A model generated the notes under the pieces. That model worked only from the letters and a program-made list of their open reading frames with translations. It did no database searches and was not told the origin of the DNA. Position numbers and translations under genes: made by a program. From Streptomyces sp. AC558_RSS880 (GTDB lineage: Bacteria; Actinomycetota; Actinomycetes; Streptomycetales; Streptomycetaceae): DNA of 64,000 nucleotides. The DNA lies in assembly GCF_019049255.1 (NCBI RefSeq), contig NZ_JAGMUJ010000130.1, positions 315,973 through 379,972 of the forward strand. The letters run 5' to 3'. Positions 32,333 through 40,607 of this stretch are shown here, piece after piece (the stretch's first letter is position 1; each line of letters opens with the position of its first letter).

Positions 32333-32941
32333 TCAGGGCACGAGGACGCCCAGCAGGGCGCGTGCGCACAGGTCCCGCACCTGCTCACGGTCCGGCTCCG
32401 AGTCGCGCAGCCACTCCAGGCAGACCGCCGTGGTGAAGGCCAGCCAGCCGCGCACGGCGAGCCGGACGTCCGGCCGCACCTCGAAGCCGGGGCCGAACTC
32501 GGGGTCCCGGGCGAGCGCGGCCAGGATCTGCCGTTCCTGCGCGGCCAGGGCCCGCCGGTAGACCCGGCGCACCGCCTGGTCCCCCGCCGCGTCGGCGCGG
32601 TGGAAGGCGCGGTAGCCGTGCGCATGGGCCTCGACGTACTCCAGATACGCGTCGAGACCCGCCGTGAGCTGCTCGCGCACCGGGAGACCGGGAACCGCCG
32701 CCGTCATGCGGAGCATCCGCTCGCTCTCCCGCTCCACCACCGCCGCGAAGAAGTCCCGCTTGGTCGGGAAGTAGTGGTAGAGCAGCCCTCGCGACACCCC
32801 GGCGATCTCGGCGACCCGCTCGATCCACACGTCGTCGTAGGGGCTCTCCGAGAACAGCCGCGCGCCGACCGACAGAAGCTGCTCCCGGCGCTCCGCGGTG
32901 CTGAGCCGACGGCGCGTGCGCCCGCCCTGGTTCACGGCCAT
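32333..32941 (-). CDS. TetR-family transcriptional regulator
   Basis: 202 aa. N-terminal TetR helix-turn-helix (about 14-60: RREQLLSVGARLFSESPYDDVWIERVAEIAGVSRGLLYHYFPTKRDFF) is followed by an all-helical ligand-binding domain. It is divergent from the CYP102B-type P450 gene with 110 bp between them, the common arrangement for a self-regulated repressor of its neighbour. The likely ligand is a fatty acid or another P450 substrate (inference). Start ATG 32941. Confidence 0.9.
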   Translation of the reverse strand: MAVNQGGRTRRRLSTAERREQLLSVGARLFSESPYDDVWIERVAEIAGVSRGLLYHYFPTKRDFFAAVVERESERMLRMTAAVPGLPVREQLTAGLDAYLEYVEAHAHGYRAFHRADAAGDQAVRRVYRRALAAQERQILAALARDPEFGPGFEVRPDVRLAVRGWLAFTTAVCLEWLRDSEPDREQVRDLCARALLGVLVP

Positions 32942-33051
32942 TCCCGCACTTTACTTGACGCCGGTTCAGCGACCGGACCAGACTGAGGCCGCCTTATTGA
33001 ACTCGCGTACAACACGTCGCACGTGCGCACCGGGTCGAAGGAGAGCGCGTC

Positions 33052-34494
33052 ATGGCGGAGACGACGACACGGGCCGTACCGCCGAAGGGGTTCCGCAGCG
33101 CGGAGCACGGCTGGCCGGAACTGCACCGCATCCCCCACCCGCCGTACCGCCTGCCGCTGCTCGGCGACGTCGTCGGAGCGAGCAGGCGCACGCCCGTGCA
33201 GGACTCGCTGAAGTACGCCCGCCGGCTGGGGCCGGTCTTCCGGCGGAACGCCTTCGGCAAGGAGTTCGTGTTCACCTGGGGCGCGGGACTGGTGGCGGAT
33301 CTGGCCGACGAGTCGCGGTTCGCCAAGCACGTCGGGCTGGGCGTCGCCAATCTGCGGCCGGTCGCGGGCGACGGGCTGTTCACCGCGTACAACCACGAGC
33401 CCAACTGGCAGCTGGCGCACGACGTGCTGGCCCCCGGGTTCAGCCGGGAGGCCATGGCCGGTTACCACCCGATGATGCTGGCCGTGGCGGAGCGGCTGAC
33501 GGAGCACTGGGACCGCGCGGCGGCCGGGGGCCGGCCGGTGGACGTGCCCGGGGACATGACCAAGCTGACGCTGGAGACGATCGCGCGGACCGGGTTCGGG
33601 CACGACTTCGGGTCCTTCGAACGGTCCCGTCCGCACCCGTTCGTCACGGCGATGGTCGGGACGCTCACCTACGCCCAGCGGCTGAACAGCGTTCCCGCGC
33701 CGCTGAGCCCGCTGCTGCTGCGCCGGGCGGGCCGACGGAACGCGGCCGACATCGCGCGTCTCCACCGCATCGTCGACGAGGTGGTCCGGAGCCGGCGGGC
33801 CGGGGGCGGCGGGGGCGGGGACCTGTTGGACCGGATGCTGGAGACCGCGCACCCGGAGACCGGGGAGCGGCTGTCGGCGGAGAACGTCCGCCGGCAGGTG
33901 ATCACCTTCCTGGTCGCCGGTCACGAGACCACGTCGGGGGCGCTGTCGTTCGCGCTGCACTACCTGTCCCGTGAGCCCGAGGTCGCGGCGCGCGCCCGCG
34001 CCGAGGTGGACCGCGTCTGGGGCGACGCGGCGGCGCCCGGCTACGAGCAGGTCGCCAAACTGCGCTACGTGCGCCGGGTGCTCGACGAGTCGCTGCGGCT
34101 GTGGCCGACCGCGCCGGCCTTCGCCCGGGAGGCGACGCGGGACACGGTGCTGGGCGGGGAGCATCCGATGCGGCGGGGCGCCTGGACGCTGGTGCTGACG
34201 CCGATGCTGCACCGGGATCCCGAGGTGTGGGGGGAGGACGCGGAGCGGTTCGATCCGGAGCGGTTCGACGCGGGGGCGGTGCGGGGACGTCCGCCGCACG
34301 TGTTCAAGCCGTTCGGGACGGGGGCGCGGGCTTGTATCGGGCGGCAGTTCGCGCTGCACGAGGCGGTGCTGGTGCTGGGGTTGCTGCTGCGCCGGTATGA
34401 GCTGCGGGCCGACCCCGCTTATCGGTTGCGGGTGACCGAGCGGCTCACGCTGATGCCGGAGGCGTTGCGGCTGTGGCCGGAACGCCGGGGCTGA
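33052..34494 (+). CDS. Cytochrome P450, CYP102B-like, haem domain only
   Basis: 480 aa, ATG 33052 after GAAGGAGAGCGCGTC. The sequence resembles the haem domain of P450-BM3 (CYP102): RIPHPPYRLPLLGDVVG start, I helix AGHETTS (289-295), ExxR at E346-R349 (ESLRLWP) and the haem loop FGTGARACIG with Cys428. The usual fused FMN/FAD reductase of CYP102 is absent, because the gene stops after the haem domain, as in CYP102B1 of S. coelicolor. It therefore needs separate redox partners, none nearby. The family oxidises medium- to long-chain fatty acids. Regulation by the adjacent TetR protein is likely. Confidence 0.9.
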   Translation: MAETTTRAVPPKGFRSAEHGWPELHRIPHPPYRLPLLGDVVGASRRTPVQDSLKYARRLGPVFRRNAFGKEFVFTWGAGLVADLADESRFAKHVGLGVANLRPVAGDGLFTAYNHEPNWQLAHDVLAPGFSREAMAGYHPMMLAVAERLTEHWDRAAAGGRPVDVPGDMTKLTLETIARTGFGHDFGSFERSRPHPFVTAMVGTLTYAQRLNSVPAPLSPLLLRRAGRRNAADIARLHRIVDEVVRSRRAGGGGGGDLLDRMLETAHPETGERLSAENVRRQVITFLVAGHETTSGALSFALHYLSREPEVAARARAEVDRVWGDAAAPGYEQVAKLRYVRRVLDESLRLWPTAPAFAREATRDTVLGGEHPMRRGAWTLVLTPMLHRDPEVWGEDAERFDPERFDAGAVRGRPPHVFKPFGTGARACIGRQFALHEAVLVLGLLLRRYELRADPAYRLRVTERLTLMPEALRLWPERRG

Positions 34495-34560
34495 AGGCGG
34501 GGTTTCAGCTTGGGCGCGTTGGTGCGGGGCGGGGGCGGGTCGCGCGGCCCGGCGCTTGCG

Positions 34561-34610
34561 GGGTGCCGTCGCGCCCACCCGTGCCGCCCCAGCGGCACGA
34601 CTGCCCGCGG
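34561..34610. repeat. Streptomyces-type intergenic repeat with hairpin
   Basis: A segment with GCCGTCGCGCCCACCCGTGCCGCC and a perfect 7-bp hairpin (CGTGCCG / CGGCACG, 34580-34599) between the convergent P450 and ECF41 genes. From memory, near-identical phrases recur between genes throughout Streptomyces chromosomes. It may act as a terminator for both genes. Confidence 0.45.
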
Positions 34611-34621
34611 TTTCGGGGGGG

Positions 34622-35521
34622 TCAGTTCTTCGGGAGCTCCAGGTGTTCCAGGCGGTCCGGGTCGGCCAGGATGTACATGCCGGTGATCCGGTGGTCGGTG
34701 ATGGTGACGGACATGATCGACTGGATGCGGCCGTCCACCACGCTGAGCAGGCCCAACGCGTCGTTGACCAGGACCATCCGTGCCGCCGCGGTGTAGCGGG
34801 CGAACAGCATCGCCGATTCGGCCACCGTCTTCGCGCCCTGGAGGATCTTGGATCCGGCCACGCCGCGGACCAGTGCGCCCGCGTCCGCCCGCAGCACCAC
34901 GTCCGGGTGGAGGACGGCGACCAGCGCCTCGAAGTCGCCGCCGCGCGCGGCGGCCATGAACGCCTCGAGGACCTGCCGCTGCCGGCCGAGGTCGGGGTCG
35001 GAGGAGGGGGTCGCGTCCCGTACCCGACGCCGGGCCCGGCTGGCGAGCTGCCGGGTCGCGGCCGAGCTGCGCTCCACCACCGGGGCGATGTCGTCGAACG
35101 GCACGGCGAACATGTCGTGCAGGACGAACGCCAGCCGCTCGTCGGGCTCCAGCGTCTCCAGGACCACCAGCATCGCCACGCCCACCGAGTCGGCGTGCAG
35201 CGCCTCCTGTTCCGGGTCCACCTGGGAGAGGGGTCTGATCACCGGGTCCGGGACGAACGTCTCGTCCATCGGCTGCTCGCGGCGCGCGGTGCGCGAGCGC
35301 AGCAGGTCCAGGCAGATCCGGCCGGTCACGGTGGTCAGCCAGCCGCCGAGGTTGCCGATGTCGCCGGTGTCGGTACGGCCCAGCCTCAGCCAGGCCTCCT
35401 GGACGGCGTCCTCCGCCTCGGTCAGCGAGCCGAGCATGCGGTAGGCGACCGCCTTGAGGTGTCCGCGGTGCTCCTCGAAGCGCTCCGCCAGCAGTTCCTT
35501 GTCGTGGTCCACGGGGCTCAC
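34622..35521 (-). CDS. ECF41-type sigma factor with C-terminal SnoaL-like domain
   Basis: 299 aa from GTG 35521, which overlaps the upstream PIG-L stop by 4 nt. Region 2 (about 10-80) shows AYRMLGSLTEAEDAVQEAWLRL, and region 4 (about 115-170) shows LEPDERLAFVLHDMFAVPFDDIAPVV. The last 115 residues are a SnoaL/NTF2-like domain ending DPDRLEHLELP, the DPDKL-like tail of the ECF41 (SigJ) group. In this group the fused C-terminal domain, rather than a separate anti-sigma factor, controls activity. ECF41 genes usually neighbour an oxidoreductase or carboxymuconolactone-decarboxylase gene; here the coupled partner is a deacetylase-like gene. Confidence 0.9.
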   Translation of the reverse strand: MSPVDHDKELLAERFEEHRGHLKAVAYRMLGSLTEAEDAVQEAWLRLGRTDTGDIGNLGGWLTTVTGRICLDLLRSRTARREQPMDETFVPDPVIRPLSQVDPEQEALHADSVGVAMLVVLETLEPDERLAFVLHDMFAVPFDDIAPVVERSSAATRQLASRARRRVRDATPSSDPDLGRQRQVLEAFMAAARGGDFEALVAVLHPDVVLRADAGALVRGVAGSKILQGAKTVAESAMLFARYTAAARMVLVNDALGLLSVVDGRIQSIMSVTITDHRITGMYILADPDRLEHLELPKN

Positions 35522-36261
35522 CGGGAGAACACCTCGAAGGTGACCGCGGGCCGGTTCCCGAACCGCTTCCCCGCCTCCTCGGCGAAACCGGTCAGCAGGC
35601 CGCGGGCGTACGCCTCCGGGTCCTCGTCGGTCAACGCCTCGATGTAGGTCCGGTGTTCGAGCAGCGACGCGATCGCCCGCTCCAGCCCGTCCGTCGCGTC
35701 CACCGCGTGCGTGGGGCTGTCGGAACCGGCGACCGCCACCCAGCGGACCCCGTCCCAGGGTTCGAGGCCCCGCTCGGTCAGCTCCGGGAAGATCCACCGG
35801 TTGCCGGCGTCACCGGCCGCGTCGAGCACGGCCCGCCCGACGGCCACGTGGTCCGGGGTGTTCCAGTAGGTGCCGCCCCAGGTGTCCCGGTGGTTCAGGG
35901 TGATCACCAGCTCGGGCCGGTACCGGCGGATCGCGGCGGCGATGTCCCGGCGCAGCGCGGGGCCGTACTCGACGACCCCGTCCGCGTGGTCGAGGAAGCC
36001 GACCTCCGACACCCCGACCACGGCCGCGCTCGCCCGCTGCTCCCGCTCCCTGAGCGGGCCGCACTTCGCCGGCTCCAGGGTGTCGATGCCCGCCTCGCCG
36101 CGGGTCGCCAGCACGTAGGAGACCTCACGGCCGGCGTCGGTCCAGGACGCGATCGCCGCCGCGCAGCCGTACTCGAGGTCGTCCGGGTGGGCCACCACGG
36201 CCAGGGCGCGCTGCCAGTCGTCGGGCATGGGCGGGAGTTGACTGATCGTCGGCTCGGTCAT
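35518..36261 (-). CDS. PIG-L (LmbE-like) family deacetylase
   Basis: 247 aa. The zinc-site signature is VVAHPDDLEYGCA (AHPDD) near residue 24, with a second His in NTPDHVAVGRAV. The Asp of PDD is the catalytic base. Actinobacterial members include MshB and Mca of mycothiol metabolism and antibiotic N-deacetylases. This one is more like the general LmbE group, and its N-acyl substrate is unknown. Translation is coupled to the ECF41 gene downstream. Confidence 0.88.
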   Translation of the reverse strand: MTEPTISQLPPMPDDWQRALAVVAHPDDLEYGCAAAIASWTDAGREVSYVLATRGEAGIDTLEPAKCGPLREREQRASAAVVGVSEVGFLDHADGVVEYGPALRRDIAAAIRRYRPELVITLNHRDTWGGTYWNTPDHVAVGRAVLDAAGDAGNRWIFPELTERGLEPWDGVRWVAVAGSDSPTHAVDATDGLERAIASLLEHRTYIEALTDEDPEAYARGLLTGFAEEAGKRFGNRPAVTFEVFSR

Positions 36262-36305
36262 GCCCGCAGACTAACCCGCCGCACCGACGTCCCACCGGGC
36301 CCCGC

Positions 36306-37607
36306 TCACACCTCGTCGCGCGCCAGGGCGAGCAGCCGGTCCAGGACGCGGGGACCGCCGGCCCGGACGCCGTCGTGCTCGAACTCGTCGGTGACCCAGG
36401 TGCGCAGGCCGCGGATGGCGCGGGCCGTCTCCAGGGAGTGGGCGGTGTCGACGTACATGTCGTCGTGGTAGACGGCCGCCGCGACCGGGACCTCGTTGAC
36501 GGCGAGGCGCGCCGGGTCGTACAGGGGCGTCCAGTCGGTGCGCGCGGCGAGCAGTTCGGCGGTCTCGCGCAGCGGGCGCAGCGCGGGGTCGCAGTCGAAC
36601 ATCCACGGGTGGATGGTCTCGCCGGTGAACAGCAGCGGTTCGTCGCCGGCGAGCGTCTTGGCCGCGTCGAACCGCGGGAACTCGGCCCGCACGCGCTCGG
36701 CGGACCAGGCGGTGGGCCGGGCGTCCTGGCCGTAGATCGCCTCGTGGACGAGTGCGTACAGCGGGTGTCCGGCGTACGACAGCAGGCCCTGCGCCTGCTC
36801 CTGGAAGGCGTCGGAGAGTGCGGGGCCGCCCGGGGTGCGGACGAAGACGTCCTCCAGGAGGTGGTGCAGCCGGTGGCTGCCCTCGCCGCTGCCGAGCATC
36901 CGGCCGAGGGACTGGAACGCCTCGACGGTGAACCGGTAGCCGTTCGGGAGGACGACCTCGTGGGTCAGGAGGTGGTCGGCGATGCGGCGGGCGCGTTCGA
37001 CGTCCTGCGGGTAGCGGGCGTAGTGCGCGGCGACCTTGCGCTCGACGCGCGGGTAGGCGGCCCGGTAGACGTCGTCGGCGTGGGCGTCGAGGGAGGGCAG
37101 GCCGCCGGTGATCAGGGCGGTGTCCAGGCCCTCGGGGGCGGTGGAGAGGTAGGCGACGGTGCAGAAGCCGCCGAAGCTCTGGCCGAGCACGGTCCAGGGG
37201 GCGCCGCCGGTCACCTCGGGGCGGATGGCCTCGCAGTCCCGCACGATCGAGTCGGCGCGGAAGAGGGTGAGGTGGTCGGCCTGTGCGGCGGGGCCGCCGC
37301 GCAGCGGGAGCGTCTGCCGGTTGGCGGGGGTGGAGTGCCCGGTGCCGCGCTGGTCGAGGAGGAGTACGCGGTAATCCTCCAGGGCCCGGCCGAGCCAGGC
37401 CTCCTTCCCGACGAAACGGTTCGCCCCGAAGCCGGGGCCGCCCTGGAGGTAGAGCAGCCAGGGCAGGTCCTGGCCGGCCTTGTCACTGGCGACGACCTCA
37501 CGCGCGTACAGCTCGATCGTCTCCCCCGAGGGGTCGTCGTGATCGAGGGGCACGGTGAACCGGCGGTCGGTGAGGACCACTCCGGGCTGGCGGTAGCTGA
37601 CGGACAA
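36306..37607 (-). CDS. Alpha/beta hydrolase, proline-iminopeptidase-like (peptidase family S33)
   Basis: 433 aa from a TTG at 37607 with GGGAG 5 nt upstream; ATG 37706 in frame is an alternative with no site. LYLQGGPGFG is the oxyanion-hole segment, LLLDQRGTGHS follows, and the nucleophile elbow is LGQSFGG. The late Asp/His lie around VYHDDMYVDTAHS. The length and large lid fit the prolyl-aminopeptidase subgroup of S33, which removes N-terminal proline or other residues from peptides. Cytoplasmic; no operon partners. Confidence 0.85.
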   Translation of the reverse strand: MSVSYRQPGVVLTDRRFTVPLDHDDPSGETIELYAREVVASDKAGQDLPWLLYLQGGPGFGANRFVGKEAWLGRALEDYRVLLLDQRGTGHSTPANRQTLPLRGGPAAQADHLTLFRADSIVRDCEAIRPEVTGGAPWTVLGQSFGGFCTVAYLSTAPEGLDTALITGGLPSLDAHADDVYRAAYPRVERKVAAHYARYPQDVERARRIADHLLTHEVVLPNGYRFTVEAFQSLGRMLGSGEGSHRLHHLLEDVFVRTPGGPALSDAFQEQAQGLLSYAGHPLYALVHEAIYGQDARPTAWSAERVRAEFPRFDAAKTLAGDEPLLFTGETIHPWMFDCDPALRPLRETAELLAARTDWTPLYDPARLAVNEVPVAAAVYHDDMYVDTAHSLETARAIRGLRTWVTDEFEHDGVRAGGPRVLDRLLALARDEV

Positions 37608-37709
37608 CGGAGGCTCCCGGGACGAACGGATTGTCGGACCGTGACCCAGTTCAGCACATGTTCGTCCGGCCAACGAGCCCGGGATCATGGAATTCTTACT
37701 GAACACCCG

Positions 37710-38735
37710 TCAGCGGGCCGCCAGGCTGGAGCGCCGGACCACCAGTTCCGGGCGGAGGACGACCCGGCGGTGCTCGTGCGGCTTGGCGGTGCTCCCGCTC
37801 TCGGTCTCCTCCAGCAGCAGCTCGGCCGCCAGGGCTCCCATGGTGACCGCCGGCTGCCGCACCGAGGTCAGCGGTACGGCCGCCGCGGCGGCGAACTCGA
37901 TGTCGTCGTAGCCGACGATCGCGAGGTCGTCGGGGACGCCGACGCCGGCCGCGTACATCGCCTGGAGCACACCGAGGGCGAGCAGGTCGTTGGCGCAGAA
38001 GACGGCGGTGGGCCGGTCGGCGAGTCCGAGGAGGCGGGCGCCCGCGTCGCGTCCGGCGGCGACGTCGAGCCGCTCGGTGGGCAGTTCGCGCAGGCAGTCG
38101 GGGCCCAGTCCGGCCTCGGCGAGGGCGTTCAGGGCGCCGGTGCGGCGGTCCCGGACCTGGTTCAGTCCGGGCGGGCCGCAGACGTACGCGATGGAACGGT
38201 GCCCGGCGTCGACGAGGTGCCGCACGGCCAGCGCGCCGCCCGCCACGTCGTCCACGGAGACCGAGCACTCGGTGGTGCCCTCGGCGACCCGGTCGACCAG
38301 CACGAAGGGGATGCCGTGCCGGCGGAACGCCTCGATGTTGCGGCCGGTGGCGTCCGCCGGGGTGAGCAGCACGCCCCGCACCCGCTGTTCGGCGAAGAGG
38401 GAGAGGTACTCGGCCTCCTCGCCCGAGTTCTGGGCGCTGTTGCAGACCATCACGCCGAGCCCGGCCTCGCGCGCGGCGCGTTCGGCGCCGCGCGCGACGT
38501 CGACGAAGAACGGGTTGCCCATGTCGAGGACGAGCAGGCCCATGATGCGGCTGCGGCCGGCGCGCAGCTGACGGGCGGACTCGCTGCGCACGTAGCCGAG
38601 CCGGTCTATGGCGGACAGCACCCGTGCCCGGGTCTCGGCGGCGACCGTGTCCGGGCGATTGATCACGTTGGAGACCGTGCCGACGGACACTCCGGCGACG
38701 CGGGCGACGTCCTTGATACCCACCGACTGGGCCAT
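37710..38735 (-). CDS. LacI-family repressor, probable regulator of the rhamnose genes
   Basis: 341 aa, ATG 38735 with GGAGG 10 nt upstream. The N-terminal LacI helix-turn-helix is clear (IKDVARVAGVSVGTVSNVINRPDTVAAETRARV). A periplasmic-binding-protein-like sensor domain follows (IMGLLVLDMGNPFF, AVFCANDLLALGVLQAM, LAIVGYDDIEFA). It lies 81 bp past the rhamnose importer operon on the same strand. Two TGAAA..TTTCA-type operators, the sort bound by LacI proteins, lie in the rhaT/rhaI control region. Control of that regulon, probably relieved by rhamnose or a pathway intermediate, is the natural inference. Confidence 0.85.
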   Translation of the reverse strand: MAQSVGIKDVARVAGVSVGTVSNVINRPDTVAAETRARVLSAIDRLGYVRSESARQLRAGRSRIMGLLVLDMGNPFFVDVARGAERAAREAGLGVMVCNSAQNSGEEAEYLSLFAEQRVRGVLLTPADATGRNIEAFRRHGIPFVLVDRVAEGTTECSVSVDDVAGGALAVRHLVDAGHRSIAYVCGPPGLNQVRDRRTGALNALAEAGLGPDCLRELPTERLDVAAGRDAGARLLGLADRPTAVFCANDLLALGVLQAMYAAGVGVPDDLAIVGYDDIEFAAAAAVPLTSVRQPAVTMGALAAELLLEETESGSTAKPHEHRRVVLRPELVVRRSSLAAR

Positions 38736-38816
38736 CGGGCAGGGACCTCCAGAAAGAGCGGGGGCGACGCGGCGGGCCATCACACTACCGGCAGCGCCGC
38801 CCTCGAGCGGTCACGG

Positions 38817-40241
38817 TCAGGCGGGCAGCCTGAAGTCGACTACGTGCAGGGGCGAGGGTGTCGTACCGGTGGACTTCTCCTGGTACATGACCGACAGCAC
38901 CCCGTCCTGGGCGACGCGGGTCTCGTCGATCACCACCTCGCCGAAGGCGTTCAGGCCCGCGCCGTCGTACAGCGGCTTCCAGTCGGTGTGCCCGGAGGCC
39001 GCGGAGGCGGCGGCGATACGGCCGTAGGGGAACACGGCGTAGGCGTTGTCGTACCGGTCCAGGACCAGTCTGGTGCGCTGGCTGGAGTTGAGCGGGACGG
39101 GGATCTCGGTCTTCCGCCAGCCGCCGGCGGCGGTCCGGCGGACGTGGAAGGCGCGGCCGTGCGCCGTGCGGTCGGCGACGTAGTCCGTGGTGCACCGGCC
39201 GAAGCGGCCGGGGACGTAGGAGATGATCGCGTGCGGCCGGCCGGCGGAGTCGGTGAACTGGCTCTCCTGGTTCATCAGGGAGTGGTCCGGGTTCAGCGGG
39301 TCGACCACCAGTCCGGGGTCGGTGACGGAGACCCGGTCGGAGGTCCCGGTTCTGCCGACGACGGTGCCGGCGTCGTTGCGCCAGGTGCGGCCGCGGTCGT
39401 CGGAGTGGACGTAGCCGGTGTCGTGGTTGGTGATGCCGCCGCCGGAGCACATCACGGCGCCGTTCTGCTCGCGCCAGGTGAAGAAGGCGTGCAGGCGGCC
39501 GTTCCGGTCGTAGTCGATGCCGTGCAGGTACATGTTGCGGGCGGTGGAGGAGCCGTGCTCGCTGGTGTAGGTGCCGGTGGAGGCGCTCCACTCCCCCAGC
39601 GCGGTCCACCGGGTGCCGTCGTACTCGGCGAGGGCGTTGCGGCCGTTGCCGGAGACGCCGGCCCGGTAGCTGAGCTGGAGCCGGCCCTCGGGGGTGGCGA
39701 CGAACTGCGGGTAGGTGAACTGCGAGGTGAGGGCGAGCCCGTCCAGGGTGGACTGCGGGGCGCCGAAGCGGCTCGCGGTCCAGCTCAGCCCGGTGGGGTC
39801 GTCCAGGAGGCCGGCGACGGATTTGACGTAGGTGAAGCCGTCGCTGTGGGAGTCCATGGTGAGGTGCAGGCGGCCGTCGGTCCTCGACACGCCCATGGAG
39901 ATGACGTTGTGCGAGTCGTCGTAGCGCAGGGCGTGGCCGACCCGCACGGTCTGCCAGGTGCTCGCGCCGAGGGCGCGGCGGCCGACGACGGCGCCCCGGT
40001 CGGCGGTGTACCAGGCGGCGTACTGGTGGCCCTTGTGGGTGAGCAGGCCGTTCTTCTGGAAGGAGTTGTTGTTGACCAGGCCGTCGTAGGACACGAAGTA
40101 GATGGCCCGGTTGTCGAGCGTGGTGCTGCCGGTGCGGGTGACCGACGGGCCGGGCGCGGCGGCCCGGGCGGTGCCGGCGGCCAGGGCGGGGGCCGCCGCG
40201 GTGCCGAGGAGTGCTCCGGCCAGGAGAGTGCGTCGTCTCAT
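38817..40241 (-). CDS. Tat-secreted BNR-type beta-propeller protein (BNR_4-like), candidate rhamnosyl-glycan enzyme
   Basis: 474 aa, ATG 40241. The signal peptide begins MRRRTLLAGALLG, a twin-arginine leader, with cleavage after about residue 28. The mature protein is a beta-propeller with HSDDRGRTWRNDAGT as BNR/Asp-box-like motif and strands such as GHQYAAWYTADRG and PHAIISYVPGRFG. It resembles BNR_4-family propellers, which include polysaccharide lyases and rhamnosidase-like enzymes that attack rhamnose-bearing plant or algal glycans. It is the last gene of the importer operon, 14 bp after the mutarotase, so its product probably releases rhamnose outside the cell for import. The activity itself is inferred. 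Confidence 0.78.
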   Translation of the reverse strand: MRRRTLLAGALLGTAAAPALAAGTARAAAPGPSVTRTGSTTLDNRAIYFVSYDGLVNNNSFQKNGLLTHKGHQYAAWYTADRGAVVGRRALGASTWQTVRVGHALRYDDSHNVISMGVSRTDGRLHLTMDSHSDGFTYVKSVAGLLDDPTGLSWTASRFGAPQSTLDGLALTSQFTYPQFVATPEGRLQLSYRAGVSGNGRNALAEYDGTRWTALGEWSASTGTYTSEHGSSTARNMYLHGIDYDRNGRLHAFFTWREQNGAVMCSGGGITNHDTGYVHSDDRGRTWRNDAGTVVGRTGTSDRVSVTDPGLVVDPLNPDHSLMNQESQFTDSAGRPHAIISYVPGRFGRCTTDYVADRTAHGRAFHVRRTAAGGWRKTEIPVPLNSSQRTRLVLDRYDNAYAVFPYGRIAAASAASGHTDWKPLYDGAGLNAFGEVVIDETRVAQDGVLSVMYQEKSTGTTPSPLHVVDFRLPA

Positions 40242-40255
40242 CGCGGGCTCCGTCG

Positions 40256-40576
40256 TCAGGCGAGGTGGAAGACCTCGGTCAGCGGTTTCATCGCCTCGTC
40301 CGGCCGGGGGCCGTCGAGGGACTCGAAGAAGGGGGACATCTCGGCCTGCCAGCGGCCGTTGACCTCGGTGGCCTCCATGCCGGCCCTGGCGGCCTCGAAG
40401 TCCTCGGTCTCCAGGTAGCCGACGAGGAGGCCGTCGTCGCGCAGGAAGAGGGAGTAGTTGTGCCAGCCGGTGGCCGAGAGCGCCTCGCGCATCTCGGGCC
40501 ACACGGCGGCGTGGCGTTCGCGGTACTCGGCGATCCGGTCCTGTCGGACCTTGAGCAGGAAACAGACGCGTTGCAT
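40256..40576 (-). CDS. rhaU: L-rhamnose mutarotase
   Basis: 106 aa. QRVCFLLKVRQDRIAEYRERHAAVWPEM, GWHNYSLFLRDDGLLVGYLETEDF and the C-terminal MKPLTEVFHL are the RhaM/RhaU signature, with the conserved His, Tyr and Trp residues of the active site. It interconverts alpha- and beta-L-rhamnopyranose, giving the isomerase its preferred anomer. It sits between the solute-binding protein gene (31 bp) and the propeller gene (14 bp). Confidence 0.95.
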   Translation of the reverse strand: MQRVCFLLKVRQDRIAEYRERHAAVWPEMREALSATGWHNYSLFLRDDGLLVGYLETEDFEAARAGMEATEVNGRWQAEMSPFFESLDGPRPDEAMKPLTEVFHLA

Positions 40577-40607
40577 GAAGTACCGCTCCTTCAGGGGGTG
40601 GTCGGGA

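Noticed and set aside
36375..40418. A 1347-codon open frame on the plus strand
   Set aside because: It is antisense to the S33 hydrolase, LacI and propeller genes, consists of Gly/Val/Ala/Arg-rich low-complexity sequence and has no domain; it stays open only because of GC bias.
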